Below, one piece after another: positions 33,740-42,417 of a stretch of DNA of 64,000 bases. The stretch's first letter is position 1; each line of letters begins with the position of its first letter. Origin of the DNA: JAXLQL01 sp046331625. Lineage in GTDB: Bacteria; Acidobacteriota; Terriglobia; Bryobacterales; Bryobacteraceae. The notes beneath the pieces are model-generated. The model was not told the origin of the DNA and did no database searches. It was given only the letters and a program-made list of their open reading frames with translations. The position numbers and the translations under genes were made by a program. The stretch is taken from NCBI GenBank assembly GCA_046331625.1, contig JAXLQL010000023.1, positions 62,001-126,000 on the forward strand, written 5' to 3'.

Positions 33740-36424
33740 ATGGCTAGAGTCGACACTGAGCTGATGAAGGGCTTCTGGGACGAAGCGCGCGCCTACCTCC
33801 CGGACATGGAACGGCGTCTGGGCGAGTTGCGGGTGGACCCTGCCAATTCCGAAGCGCGGACGGAGATGTACCGGCTGGCGCACAATCTGCGCGGAGCAAG
33901 CGCGATGATCGGGCTGGACGAAGTGTCCCAGATGGCCGAGACGCTCGAAGAGCTGCTCGAACAGGTGGGGACGGGCTTCATCCGGTTCGACGCCGAGACG
34001 GCCGACCTGGTGGGCGAAAGCCTGACGCACATGCGGATGTCACTGCAAGAGCCAGGCGCCCAGAAGCCGCAGAGGGCTACGCAGCGGCCCGAGACGGAGA
34101 CTCCGGAGGCCTCACCGGAACTGGTGGAAGGCTTCGTGGAAGAAGCCGAGGAGCATCTGCAGACGTTCGCTCACCTGATCGGGAACCTGCGGCCCAATTG
34201 CGAGGGCAGCGATTTCCTGCAGGAGATCCGGCGTTCGGTTCACACGATCAAGGGCGCGGCGGGCATGGTGGGTCTGAAAACGGTGAGCCAGTTGGCGCAC
34301 CGGATGGAAGACGTGCTCGACCAACTCTACGAGGGGACGGCGGCGTTCTCGGAAGCGATCAAGGATACGCTGCTGCGTTCGCACGATCTGCTGGCCGAGT
34401 TGGTGGAGGCTCGGGGCCGGACGCACGGACTCGAAGCGGCCATCTCGGCTCTGTTCAACCGCTACGAAACGTTGCTCAGCGAACCCGACAAGGCTCCGGG
34501 CGCGGCGGCGGAAGCAGCAGTGACGACGGCTGCGCAAACCGCGCCAGCTCCAGAAGAGCCGGAAGCCGAGCGCAATCCGCAGGTCGACTCGAACAAGCTG
34601 GTGAGGGTGCCGCTCGAACGGTTGGAAGACCTGGTGCGACTGTCAAGCGAGCTGTTCATCCATCGTTCTTCACTCGAACAGCAACTCACGCGGTACAACC
34701 GCGAGTTGGGCGAACTCAACCTCAGCTTGCAGCGGTTGCGGCGGTTGACGGCCCGGCTGGACACCGAGCACGCTTCGCTGTTCGCGATGAGCCAGTCATT
34801 GCCGGGGTTCATGGGTGCGGGTCCGGACCGGTCTGAATTCGACGCGCTCGAGTTTGACCGGTACACGGAAGTCCACCTGATCGCCCGAGAATTGGCCGAG
34901 GCGGTGAGCGACATCAGTTCGGCCTCGTCGCAATTCTCGTACTTCGCGGTGACGTTCGAAAACTACACCGGCCGGCAGGGCCGCCTTTCGGGCGAAGTGC
35001 AAGACAAGGTGATGAAGCTGCGCATGGTGCCGCTGGCGACGCTGGCGAGCAGGCTCGAGCGCACGGTGCGCGTTACGGCGCGTGAGCGAGGCAAGCTAGC
35101 GCGGTTCGTGCTGGAACACGGCGAGGCGGAGATCGACAAAGTAGTGCTCGAAAGGATCGCCGGTGCGCTCGAGCATCTGTTGCGCAATTCGGTGGATCAT
35201 GGAATCGAGGCTCCCGATCTTCGGATCGCGTCAGGCAAGCTCGAACACGGTTTCGTGCGGCTCAGAGCCGATTACGACGGCACCGAAGTGACGCTGACAC
35301 TCAGCGACGACGGAGCAGGTATCGATACCGCGAAGATCCGGCAGAAGGCACTGGAGTTGGGAATCCTCAACGCCGACGAAGCCGAAGCATTGACCGAAGA
35401 CGACGCGATGCACCTGGTGTTCGTACCGGGTCTGACCACGGCGGCGACATTGAGCGACATCTCGGGACGGGGAGTGGGTCTCGACTCAGTGAAAGCGACG
35501 GTGGAATCGCTACGCGGCGCGGTGAACGTGGAATCGAGCCGGGGAGAAGGAACGACGTTCCGGATCCGGCTGCCGCTGACCCTGGCGGTGACGAGCGTGA
35601 CGATGGTCCGCAGCGGCGGCAACCAGTACGCGTTGCCGGTGACGGGGCATACGCGGTCAACCGCGGTGCCGGCAACGAGCATCGTGAAGGCCGACGAGCG
35701 GGAGACGGTGGAGATCGACGGGCAGATCCACCAAGTAGTGCGGCTGGCCGACGCACTGGGTCATACGGCCGGCAAGCAGGCAAGCGAGGTCCCGATCGTA
35801 CAGGTACGGTTGACGGGACAGGATTACGCGCTGGTGGTGGACGAAGTGCTGGAAGCCACGCAGGTGGTGGTGAAGGCGCTCAGTCCGTGGCTGCGCAAGG
35901 CGCCGTGCGTATCGGCGGCGACCGTGATGGGCGACGGGCGGGTGGTACTGATTCTGAACCCGACCGAGTTGTTCCAGCGGCGCATCCGCAACGTGACTCC
36001 GCTGCAACGGCGGCAACCGCAAGTGCCAAAGACGCTCGAAGTGCTGATCGTCGACGACTCGATCAGCGTGCGCCGCGTCATCGCGAACCTGATCAAGAAC
36101 ACGGGATGGAACCCGTCGCAAGCCAAGGACGGCGTGGAAGCGCTCGAGTTGCTCAACCAGGGCGACTACAGGCCAGACGTCATCCTCATGGATATCGAAA
36201 TGCCGCGCATGGACGGCTACGAGCTCACCACGCGGTTGCGCGCTACCCAAGCGTGGCGCAACGTACCGATCATCATGCTCACTTCGCGCGCCGGCGACAA
36301 GCATCGCGCCAAGGCGTTCACGGCGGGCGTGACGGACTACCTGGTTAAGCCGTATCAAGACAAGACGCTGCTCGGAGCGATCCGGCGGCACGTGGACGCG
36401 GCGAAGGGGAAGACCGCAAGGTAG
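33740..36424 (+). CDS. cheA: hybrid chemotaxis histidine kinase CheA (ChpA-like)
   Basis: The 894-residue kinase has two Hpt domains, with His48 in YRLAHNLRGAS and His168 in RSVHTIKGAAG. A dimerisation segment follows (~290-400). The ATPase has N-box HLLRNSVDHGIE, SDDGAGID and DISGRGVGLDSVK. A CheW-like regulatory domain and a C-terminal REC (~765-885; LIVDDSISVRR, LMDIEMPRMDG, YLVKPYQ) complete it. Multiple Hpt domains plus REC resemble ChpA/PilL of pilus-linked systems. It closes the operon. Confidence 0.94.
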   Translation: MARVDTELMKGFWDEARAYLPDMERRLGELRVDPANSEARTEMYRLAHNLRGASAMIGLDEVSQMAETLEELLEQVGTGFIRFDAETADLVGESLTHMRMSLQEPGAQKPQRATQRPETETPEASPELVEGFVEEAEEHLQTFAHLIGNLRPNCEGSDFLQEIRRSVHTIKGAAGMVGLKTVSQLAHRMEDVLDQLYEGTAAFSEAIKDTLLRSHDLLAELVEARGRTHGLEAAISALFNRYETLLSEPDKAPGAAAEAAVTTAAQTAPAPEEPEAERNPQVDSNKLVRVPLERLEDLVRLSSELFIHRSSLEQQLTRYNRELGELNLSLQRLRRLTARLDTEHASLFAMSQSLPGFMGAGPDRSEFDALEFDRYTEVHLIARELAEAVSDISSASSQFSYFAVTFENYTGRQGRLSGEVQDKVMKLRMVPLATLASRLERTVRVTARERGKLARFVLEHGEAEIDKVVLERIAGALEHLLRNSVDHGIEAPDLRIASGKLEHGFVRLRADYDGTEVTLTLSDDGAGIDTAKIRQKALELGILNADEAEALTEDDAMHLVFVPGLTTAATLSDISGRGVGLDSVKATVESLRGAVNVESSRGEGTTFRIRLPLTLAVTSVTMVRSGGNQYALPVTGHTRSTAVPATSIVKADERETVEIDGQIHQVVRLADALGHTAGKQASEVPIVQVRLTGQDYALVVDEVLEATQVVVKALSPWLRKAPCVSAATVMGDGRVVLILNPTELFQRRIRNVTPLQRRQPQVPKTLEVLIVDDSISVRRVIANLIKNTGWNPSQAKDGVEALELLNQGDYRPDVILMDIEMPRMDGYELTTRLRATQAWRNVPIIMLTSRAGDKHRAKAFTAGVTDYLVKPYQDKTLLGAIRRHVDAAKGKTAR

Positions 36425-36496
36425 CGGATCTCCTTCGCGGGTCCCGGTTCGGAGGGGAAGCCAGGCCGGGCCGGGCAGGTGCACCGGTGCGTCAGG

Positions 36497-36515
36497 CCGC
36501 GCGAAGAGAGCGCGG
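36497..36515 (+). terminator. possible hairpin terminator after cheA
   Basis: CCGCGC and GCGCGG arms flank GAAGAGA, forming a six-pair GC stem about 70 nt after the cheA stop. There is no T-run after it, only TTCGAATAT, so it may instead be a pause or Rho-related site. Confidence 0.3.
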
Positions 36516-36533
36516 TTCGAATATAGTGGCCTG

Positions 36534-36980
36534 ATGCACTATCTCGATTGGCTCGAAAGAGCCGTTGGACCGAAGCTGGCCGAGGGTTCGATCGGCCGGC
36601 TGGTCTTTGCGCGAATCGATCTGGAACTGACGGCTGACCACGGGCTGCTCGGGACGTTGGTGGCGGCCGGCGCCGAATCGGTGACCAGGTGGTTGGCGGC
36701 ATCGCCCCGTAGCGTGTATGCGCAAGGCGGAGCGCGCATGGGCTTCACGAGCGCGCTGATCGAATTCGCAAACGGCGCTACAGCATTGGTGAGCGCGAGC
36801 CTCGCGCACGACGAGCCTGCTGCTCGCGTGCTGGTGGTGGGCCAACAGGGCACGCTGCGGTACGACGATTTCCCGGAGCCGGCGCAGATGGCTGATCCAC
36901 CGGCGCCGGGAGTGGCGTGGACCGGGTGGATCGAACAATCGCTGACGGCGGGAAAAGCCGTCGCGGCAGCGCGTCAGTAA
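36534..36980 (+). CDS. stand-alone Gfo/Idh/MocA C-terminal-like domain
   Basis: The 148-residue product resembles the alpha/beta C-terminal domain of Gfo/Idh/MocA dehydrogenases: a helical start (HYLDWLERAVGPKLAEG), strands with GFTSALIEFANGATALVSAS and an exposed VVGQQGTLRYDD turn. The NAD-binding domain is missing. It could be a remnant or a subunit acting with the complete Gfo/Idh protein that starts 11 nt downstream. The assignment is by fold pattern and is tentative. Confidence 0.6.
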   Translation: MHYLDWLERAVGPKLAEGSIGRLVFARIDLELTADHGLLGTLVAAGAESVTRWLAASPRSVYAQGGARMGFTSALIEFANGATALVSASLAHDEPAARVLVVGQQGTLRYDDFPEPAQMADPPAPGVAWTGWIEQSLTAGKAVAAARQ

Positions 36981-36991
36981 GGAGACGAACG

Positions 36992-38122
36992 ATGCCTATC
37001 GGAGTGCTCCTGGTCACTGGCGGGATGAGCCATCAGGAAGGGTATGCGGCGGGTTTCCGAGCCGACCCACGGGCGAAGATCGCGGCCGTTGCGGATGAGC
37101 GTGACGTGGACGAACGGCGCGCCCGGCTGAATCGCAAACTGGCCGCGGATCTCGGTGTGCCGTATATCGCCGATCTGGACGACGCGCTCGCCAGGGCGGA
37201 CGTGCAAGTGGTGTCGATCACCACCGAGCACCACCGGCAGGGGCGCGTGACGATCCGGTGCGCCGAGGCAGGCAAACACCTTTACGTGGACAAACCGCTC
37301 TCGGGCTCGCTCGAAGATGCGCGGAGGGTGGAAGCGATCGCCAAGGCGAAGGGCCTGCGGACGCAGATGTTCACGCAAGTGCTGTTCCCGCCGGCACAGC
37401 GGGCGCGGCGCATGCTGGCGAGCGGACGGCTGGGCGAGTTGCGCGCGATCTTCACCGATCTGCATTTCGCCAAGGGCTACGCGGGCGATTTCGCCGTGGC
37501 TCCGCGCAAAGAACGGGAGAAGCCGGAAATGTTCTTGTTCCCGGACGCCAAACGGGAGATGTTCAACATTGCCGTGTACTCGCTGGCGATGATCCGGTGG
37601 TTGGCCGGGCGGAAGAGCTTTCGAACGGTCAGGGCAGTGACGGGCAACTACTTTTTCGAGGAAAACAAGCGGCGAGACTTCGAGGACTTCGGCGTGCTGG
37701 CGGTGACGCTCGAAGGTGGAGTGGCGGCGACCGTTTCGTCGGGACGGACGGGATGGAAGTCGCATCCAGCGGGCGGACACCACCGGATTCGGCTGGTGGG
37801 ATCGAGCGCGAGCCACTTCATCGATGCGAGCGCGGTGCGGGGAGAAGTACAGTCGGCACGGCAGACGTTTTGGAAGACGCCAGCGGCGAATCCCGAGGAT
37901 CCGATGGGGTTCTGGGCGAGTTCGGATCAACGGAAGACGGGGGCTACGGAATGGTTCGCGCCCGGGGTCGCGGTGAATCTGGATCAGTCGGCGTTTCTCG
38001 ATTGCGTGGAGAGGGGACGAGAGGCAGAGGTGACGGTGAGCGATGGTGTGAGGGTGCTGGAGGTGTTGATGGCGGCGTATCGATCGGCGTCTAGGGGTGA
38101 AGTGGAGGGGGTAGAGAGGTGA
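36992..38122 (+). CDS. Gfo/Idh/MocA family oxidoreductase
   Basis: The 376-residue protein has an unusual Rossmann start (VLLVTGGMSHQEGYAAGF), in which the glycine-rich loop lacks the standard GxGxxG. It retains the second-domain EKP-like motif as HLYVDKPLSGS, KGYAGDF, and a conserved helix with MFNIAVYSLAMIRWL. Substrate is probably a sugar derivative. A good ribosome-binding site (AAGGAGA) precedes the ATG at 36992; the open frame extends further upstream without similarity. Confidence 0.83.
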   Translation: MPIGVLLVTGGMSHQEGYAAGFRADPRAKIAAVADERDVDERRARLNRKLAADLGVPYIADLDDALARADVQVVSITTEHHRQGRVTIRCAEAGKHLYVDKPLSGSLEDARRVEAIAKAKGLRTQMFTQVLFPPAQRARRMLASGRLGELRAIFTDLHFAKGYAGDFAVAPRKEREKPEMFLFPDAKREMFNIAVYSLAMIRWLAGRKSFRTVRAVTGNYFFEENKRRDFEDFGVLAVTLEGGVAATVSSGRTGWKSHPAGGHHRIRLVGSSASHFIDASAVRGEVQSARQTFWKTPAANPEDPMGFWASSDQRKTGATEWFAPGVAVNLDQSAFLDCVERGREAEVTVSDGVRVLEVLMAAYRSASRGEVEGVER

Positions 38123-38160
38123 AAGAAAAATGTGGTATATTTTCTTACAGGTTCGAGGCG

Positions 38161-38784
38161 ATGATAGCGCAGCAACTGTCCGGAATACAAGCACTTGCGA
38201 GGATTAGGGGGCATGGGATGGGGTGGGCGTTTTCGCAGGCGGATTTCAGCGACCTGGGAACGAGGCGAGCGATTGATACGGAGTTGCATAGGTTGGCCAG
38301 GAGAGGTCAGATCCGGCGCGTGTTGCGAGGCGTCTATGACTTTCCGCGATACAGCAGGGTTCTCGAGAAGCATGCTGGCCCAGATATCGATCAGATCGCG
38401 CATGCCATCGCGCGCAAGTTCGGATGGAGGATCCAGCACGATGGCGCAAGCGCTCAGAACTTGCTAGGCCTATCGACGCAAGTGCCGGCTCGAGTGGTGT
38501 ATCTTTCAGACGGGCCTTCGCGTGTGTATCGGGTAGGAAAGTCGGCGATTCACTTCGAACACACCCTGCTCAAAGAGGCAGGATTCAAGCTTCGAGAAAG
38601 CGGGTTGGTGGTTCAGGCGCTGCGGGCGTATGGCAAGGGACGCATTCCGCAGAAGGCGATCTCGCGAATTCGGAGCCAGTTTCCTCTAGCGCTCCGGCGC
38701 AAGATTCTGATCGACACCAAGACAGCCACGGGTTGGATCCACGCCGCGATCCGGCAAATCGCGAAGGACGACAATCGTGCGTGA
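38161..38784 (+). CDS. DUF6088/AbiEi-type antitoxin regulator
   Basis: The 207-residue protein has an N-terminal winged-helix region (WAFSQADFSDLGTRRAIDTE, then LHRLARRGQIRRVLRGVYDF) and the conserved NLLGLSTQVPARVVYLSDGPS core of DUF6088, related to AbiEi antitoxins. It likely represses its own promoter. The ATG at 38161 is preferred: the upstream 45 bp are AT-rich with a TATATT box (38136-38141), which reads as a promoter rather than coding sequence. Its end overlaps the toxin GTG by 8 nt. Confidence 0.82.
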   Translation: MIAQQLSGIQALARIRGHGMGWAFSQADFSDLGTRRAIDTELHRLARRGQIRRVLRGVYDFPRYSRVLEKHAGPDIDQIAHAIARKFGWRIQHDGASAQNLLGLSTQVPARVVYLSDGPSRVYRVGKSAIHFEHTLLKEAGFKLRESGLVVQALRAYGKGRIPQKAISRIRSQFPLALRRKILIDTKTATGWIHAAIRQIAKDDNRA

Positions 38785-39800
38785 CGTGGCGCTGTTACCT
38801 GCGCGGGATCGTCGCGATCTGTTCGCGGAGACGGCTACCCGCATGGGTATCGGGCCCGCCATCGTGGAGAAAGACTTCTGGCTCTGCCTCGTCTTGAAGA
38901 TCCTGTTCACCGACTCGCCCTACGCGCCGAACCTCGTCTTCAAGGGTGGCACTTCGCTTTCGAAAGCGTACGGCCTGATCCAGCGGTTTTCCGAGGACAT
39001 CGACTTGGTTCTCGATTGGACGCTGCTCGGCTTCGGGGCCGAACTTCCCGTACGCGACTTCCCGTCGAAGACGCAGCAGGATCGCTTCAAAGGAGGTGAA
39101 CCGGCGGGCGGGCGAGTTCATCCAGGCCCGGCTGCACCCGGAGTTGGACCCGCTGTTCGGCGGCGCGGGCCTGGTCTCGATGATCGACGAGCGCGATCCG
39201 CAGGTGGTCAGCATTCGCTATCCCGCCGCGTTTTCGCAAGCCTACATTCGCCCGGACGTGAGGCTCGAGATCGGACCTCTGGCATCGTGGGTTCCGTCAG
39301 CGCCGCAACCGATTCGCCCGTATGCGGCGGAGGTTTTTCCTCGCCTGTTCCGCGATCCCGTGGCCAGCGTGATCACCATCGCGGCCGAGCGGACTTTCTG
39401 GGAGAAGGCGACGATTCTGCATCAAGAAGCGCACCGCCCGGGCCTGCCACCGGAACGTTATTCGCGCCACTACTATGACCTGTACAAGCTGGCGGCGAGC
39501 ACGGTTCGGCAGCGGTCGCTTGCGGAGATGGGACTACTCGAGGATGTGGTCCGATTCAAAATGCGGTTCTACCCGTCACGCTGGGCCCGTTACGATTTGG
39601 CGGCGCCCGGAACGTTTCACTTGCTGCCCGCAGATGCAGCGAAGATCGCGAATCTCGAACGCGACTACCACAGCATGGAGGTGATGCTCTTCGGCGAGGT
39701 TCCAGAGTTCGAAGCGGTGAAAGCCGGATTGAAAGGGCTTGAAGCCGAGATCAACGCGAGCCGGCCAGTGGTGAAGGCGCTCGAGTTCCGTGCTGGCTAG
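38777..39800 (+). pseudogene. AbiEii-like nucleotidyltransferase toxin with +1 frameshift
   Basis: The first frame (38777-39090) gives the nucleotidyltransferase core: MGIGPAIVEKDFWLCLVLK, FKGGTSLSKAYGL and FSEDIDLVLDW with the DxD metal motif. The second frame (from about 39092 to 39800) continues the same protein (VNRRAGEFIQARLHPELD; AERTFWEKATILHQEAHR). Removing one G from AAAGGAGGTG at 39089-39098 gives a continuous FKEVNRRAGEF reading. It is thus a frameshifted gene, unless a programmed shift or a sequencing error is involved. Confidence 0.85.
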
Positions 39801-40021
39801 CTTGCGACCTTCGGGGACAAGCTTTCGAGGGAAACGGGACGCTGGCCACTGACCGAGGCCAGGCCGCACGGAATGCGGCGAGGCGCCGATACGAGCGCAG
39901 CAGAACTCGCCGAGCACGGTTCGGGTGAGCCCTACCGAGTAGTTCCGCATGAGGCGGAGCAGGACTGAACCGCCGTTGCGGGGCAACCGATCCAAGCGCT
40001 TGAAACACGCAGCGCCAAGGC

Positions 40022-40058
40022 AGGGGGACCAAAGTCCAGCGCTGGTTCCGGCGGCGTT
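40022..40058 (+). repeat. degenerate double-hairpin repeat
   Basis: The segment GGGGGACCAAAGTCCAGCGC followed by TGGTTCCGGCGG resembles the canonical repeat with several changes. It lies immediately before the 3' end of the aminotransferase gene. The rest of 39801-40059 holds nothing else recognisable. Confidence 0.5.
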
Positions 40059-40059
40059 T

Positions 40060-41208
40060 TCATCCTTCGGCTAGTCCGGCCCTCAGGCGCGCGAGCCCGT
40101 CTTCAAGCGTTGCCCCGCTCGAAAAAGACACCCGCAGCGTGCCTTCCCCGCCCTGGCCGTAGGCGGCTCCGTGGATCACGACGACGCCGTGCCGCTCGAG
40201 CAGGCGCTTGCGGGTCTCGTTCGAAGACTCGCCCAGGCCTTTGGTGTCGACCATGGTGAAGAAGCCGCCTTCCGGAGGCATCGCGGTGATGCGCGGGACA
40301 CCCGACAAAGCTTCGAGTACACGAGCGCGGCGGCGGGCATACTCCGCACGCATGATTTCGACGCACTCCTGCGGGCCGGTGAGCGCTTCGGCGGCGGCGT
40401 CTTGCACGAACATGGCGGGTCCACGGCTCGATTGTTGGAGTACCAGAAACATGGCGTCAATGATTTGTTTCGGGGCGGCGCAGTAGCCCACCCGCCAGCC
40501 GGTCATCGCGTAGGTCTTCGAGAGGCTGTTGACGAGCACGATGCGCTCGCGAAGTTCGGGCGAGAGGGTCACGGGTGAGATGTGCCGGGCTCCGGCATAG
40601 GTGATGGTCTCGTAGATCTCGTCGGATATCAGTGTGAGTCCGCGCCGCAGGACAAAGTCGCCGATGGCGCGTAGTTCGTCTTCGCGGAAGACGGTCCCCA
40701 CTGGGTTCCAAGGCGTGTTGAGCAGGAGGATCTTCGCCTTGGGGGACCATGCCTGTTCGAGGGACTCGACGGAGATGGCGAAGCGGCCGTGGTCGATGTG
40801 CGATGCAACGGCGCGGGGCTCGGCGCCGGTCATGCGAATGGGCGACTGATAGGCGTCGTAGATGGGGTCAGGCAGAAGGACTTCGTCGCCGGGGTCGAGA
40901 AGGGCGGTAAGGGCACAGGCGATGCCGAGCGTTGCACCGGTGGTGACGAGGATTTCGGCGGGATCATAGCCGCGCTGAGAGGCGATGGTTTCGCGGAGCT
41001 TGATCTCGCCGCGATTGTCGGGGTAGGTGGTGCGGCCGGCTCGAAGTGCGCGAACTGCCGCTTCCACGATGTGCTCGGGGGTGCGGAAGTCAGGTTCCCC
41101 GCGCATGAGGGAAACGACTTTGACGCCTTGGGCTTGCAGGGCTCGGACCTCACCCAGTACGGAGTTCACCGCGGTGGGGCGCAAGCGTGAAACCACGCTA
41201 CTCGGCAT
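40060..41208 (-). CDS. class I/II PLP-dependent aminotransferase
   Basis: The 382-residue aminotransferase shows LMRGEPDFRTPEHI near the N terminus, VTTGATLGIACAL phosphate-binding loop, NTPWNPVGTVF, the cofactor Asp-Tyr in LISDEIYETITYAG, and the PLP-binding Lys in VNSLSKTYAMTGWRVGY. The C terminus has TLRVSFSSGATLEDGLARLR with the substrate Arg. It resembles AspC/alanine or aromatic transaminases of fold type I; the substrate is not resolved. The ATG at 41208 begins MPSSVVSRLRPTAV. Confidence 0.93.
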   Translation of the reverse strand: MPSSVVSRLRPTAVNSVLGEVRALQAQGVKVVSLMRGEPDFRTPEHIVEAAVRALRAGRTTYPDNRGEIKLRETIASQRGYDPAEILVTTGATLGIACALTALLDPGDEVLLPDPIYDAYQSPIRMTGAEPRAVASHIDHGRFAISVESLEQAWSPKAKILLLNTPWNPVGTVFREDELRAIGDFVLRRGLTLISDEIYETITYAGARHISPVTLSPELRERIVLVNSLSKTYAMTGWRVGYCAAPKQIIDAMFLVLQQSSRGPAMFVQDAAAEALTGPQECVEIMRAEYARRRARVLEALSGVPRITAMPPEGGFFTMVDTKGLGESSNETRKRLLERHGVVVIHGAAYGQGGEGTLRVSFSSGATLEDGLARLRAGLAEG

Positions 41209-41336
41209 CCATTCAGGGTACACCGTGGGTGTAAAGACCCGATCGCGCAAGCTGGCGAGACCGGAAAGTCTCGTACTGTCTGGGCGCGGCCCTGCAGGAG
41301 AGTGTCGGCCCTCGGATTGCTCTAAAGAAGGCCGTT

Positions 41337-42404
41337 ATGAACTTCGACGAGTCTCCGCTGCTGGTGATCTGGGAAGTGACGCAGGCGTGCGACCTCGCTT
41401 GCGTGCACTGCCGGGCGTGCGCAATGCCCAAGACGGATCCGGAAGAGTTGACGACCGAGCAGGGGTTCGCACTGCTTGACGAGATCAAGTCGTTTGGCAA
41501 TCCGCTAATGGTATTCACTGGTGGCGATCCGCTGAAACGGCGCGACCTGTTCGCTCTGATCGAACACAGTGTGAAGCTGGGGCTGCGAACGAACGTGACC
41601 CCGAGCGCGACACCGCTGCTGACCCCGGCTGTCATCGACAAGTTCAAGGAACTGGGCGTGTCGCGGTTGGCGCTGAGCCTCGATGGTCCGGACGCGCTCT
41701 CGCATGACTCGTTTCGCGGTGTGCCGGGCACGTTCGATTGCTTCCTGCGAGCGGCGCTGCACGCGCGCAAGATCGGGATGGAGACGCAGATCCAGACCAC
41801 GGTGACGCGGCGGAACATGGACCGTCTGCCGGAAATGGCGAAGCTGATGGAAGACATCGGCGCGCGGATGTGGAGCTTGTTCTTCCTCACGGTGATCGGG
41901 CGCGCGAGTGAGTCGGACGACCTGACGGCGGAAGAGTACGAGAAGGTGTTCGAGTTCCTGTACCGCACGTCAAAGACAGCGTCCTACGATGTGAAGACTA
42001 CCGAGGCGATGCACTATCGGCGGTATGTAGCGCAGCAAATGAAGAACGAGCATCTGCGGCCGGCGGATGCGGAGAACGCAGGGAAGATGGCGTTCCGCAC
42101 GGCGGGCGTGAGCGATGGCCGCGGGTTCGTGTTCGTGTCGCACAAGGGCGACATCTGCCCGAGCGGATTCCTGCCGCTGCCGGCGGGCAACGTGAAGAGC
42201 GATTCGCTGGTCGACGTGTATCGCAATTCGACGTTGTTCCGGGAACTGCGCGATCCGGCACTGCGGCACGGCAAGTGCGGCGAGTGCGAGTACGTGAAGA
42301 TCTGCGGCGGGTCGCGGTCGCGGGCGTATTCGCTCACAGGGGACTATCTGGCGGCGGATCCACGCTGCATCTATGAGCCGCATGCCGTGGCGAACGTCGC
42401 GTAG
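41337..42404 (+). CDS. radical SAM/SPASM domain protein (TIGR04053-like)
   Basis: The 355-residue enzyme begins NFDESPLLVIWEVTQACDLA, with the radical SAM CxxxCxxC in ACDLACVHC, and TGGDPLKRRDLF and LSLDGPDALSHDSFRG in the barrel. The C-terminal SPASM part has Cys in DICPSGFLP and KCGECEYVKICGGSRSRAY. The N-terminal phrase matches what I recall for the TIGR04053 group, related to haem- and peptide-modifying enzymes. No precursor peptide is seen next to it. It is convergent with the membrane-protein operon. Confidence 0.9.
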   Translation: MNFDESPLLVIWEVTQACDLACVHCRACAMPKTDPEELTTEQGFALLDEIKSFGNPLMVFTGGDPLKRRDLFALIEHSVKLGLRTNVTPSATPLLTPAVIDKFKELGVSRLALSLDGPDALSHDSFRGVPGTFDCFLRAALHARKIGMETQIQTTVTRRNMDRLPEMAKLMEDIGARMWSLFFLTVIGRASESDDLTAEEYEKVFEFLYRTSKTASYDVKTTEAMHYRRYVAQQMKNEHLRPADAENAGKMAFRTAGVSDGRGFVFVSHKGDICPSGFLPLPAGNVKSDSLVDVYRNSTLFRELRDPALRHGKCGECEYVKICGGSRSRAYSLTGDYLAADPRCIYEPHAVANVA

Positions 42405-42417
42405 GCGCCGCTTCCGA

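Noticed and set aside
31879..33747. 622-codon plus-strand open frame
   Set aside because: It is an alternative frame of the MCP gene; Gly/Arg-rich without motifs, whereas the MCP frame has a full signalling domain.
36974..38194. 406-codon minus-strand open frame
   Set aside because: Antisense shadow of the Gfo/Idh/MocA gene; no motif found.
41337..42404. Radical SAM gene considered part of a RiPP cluster
   Set aside because: No short precursor-like frame, peptidase or exporter was seen beside it; neighbours are an aminotransferase and the membrane operon.
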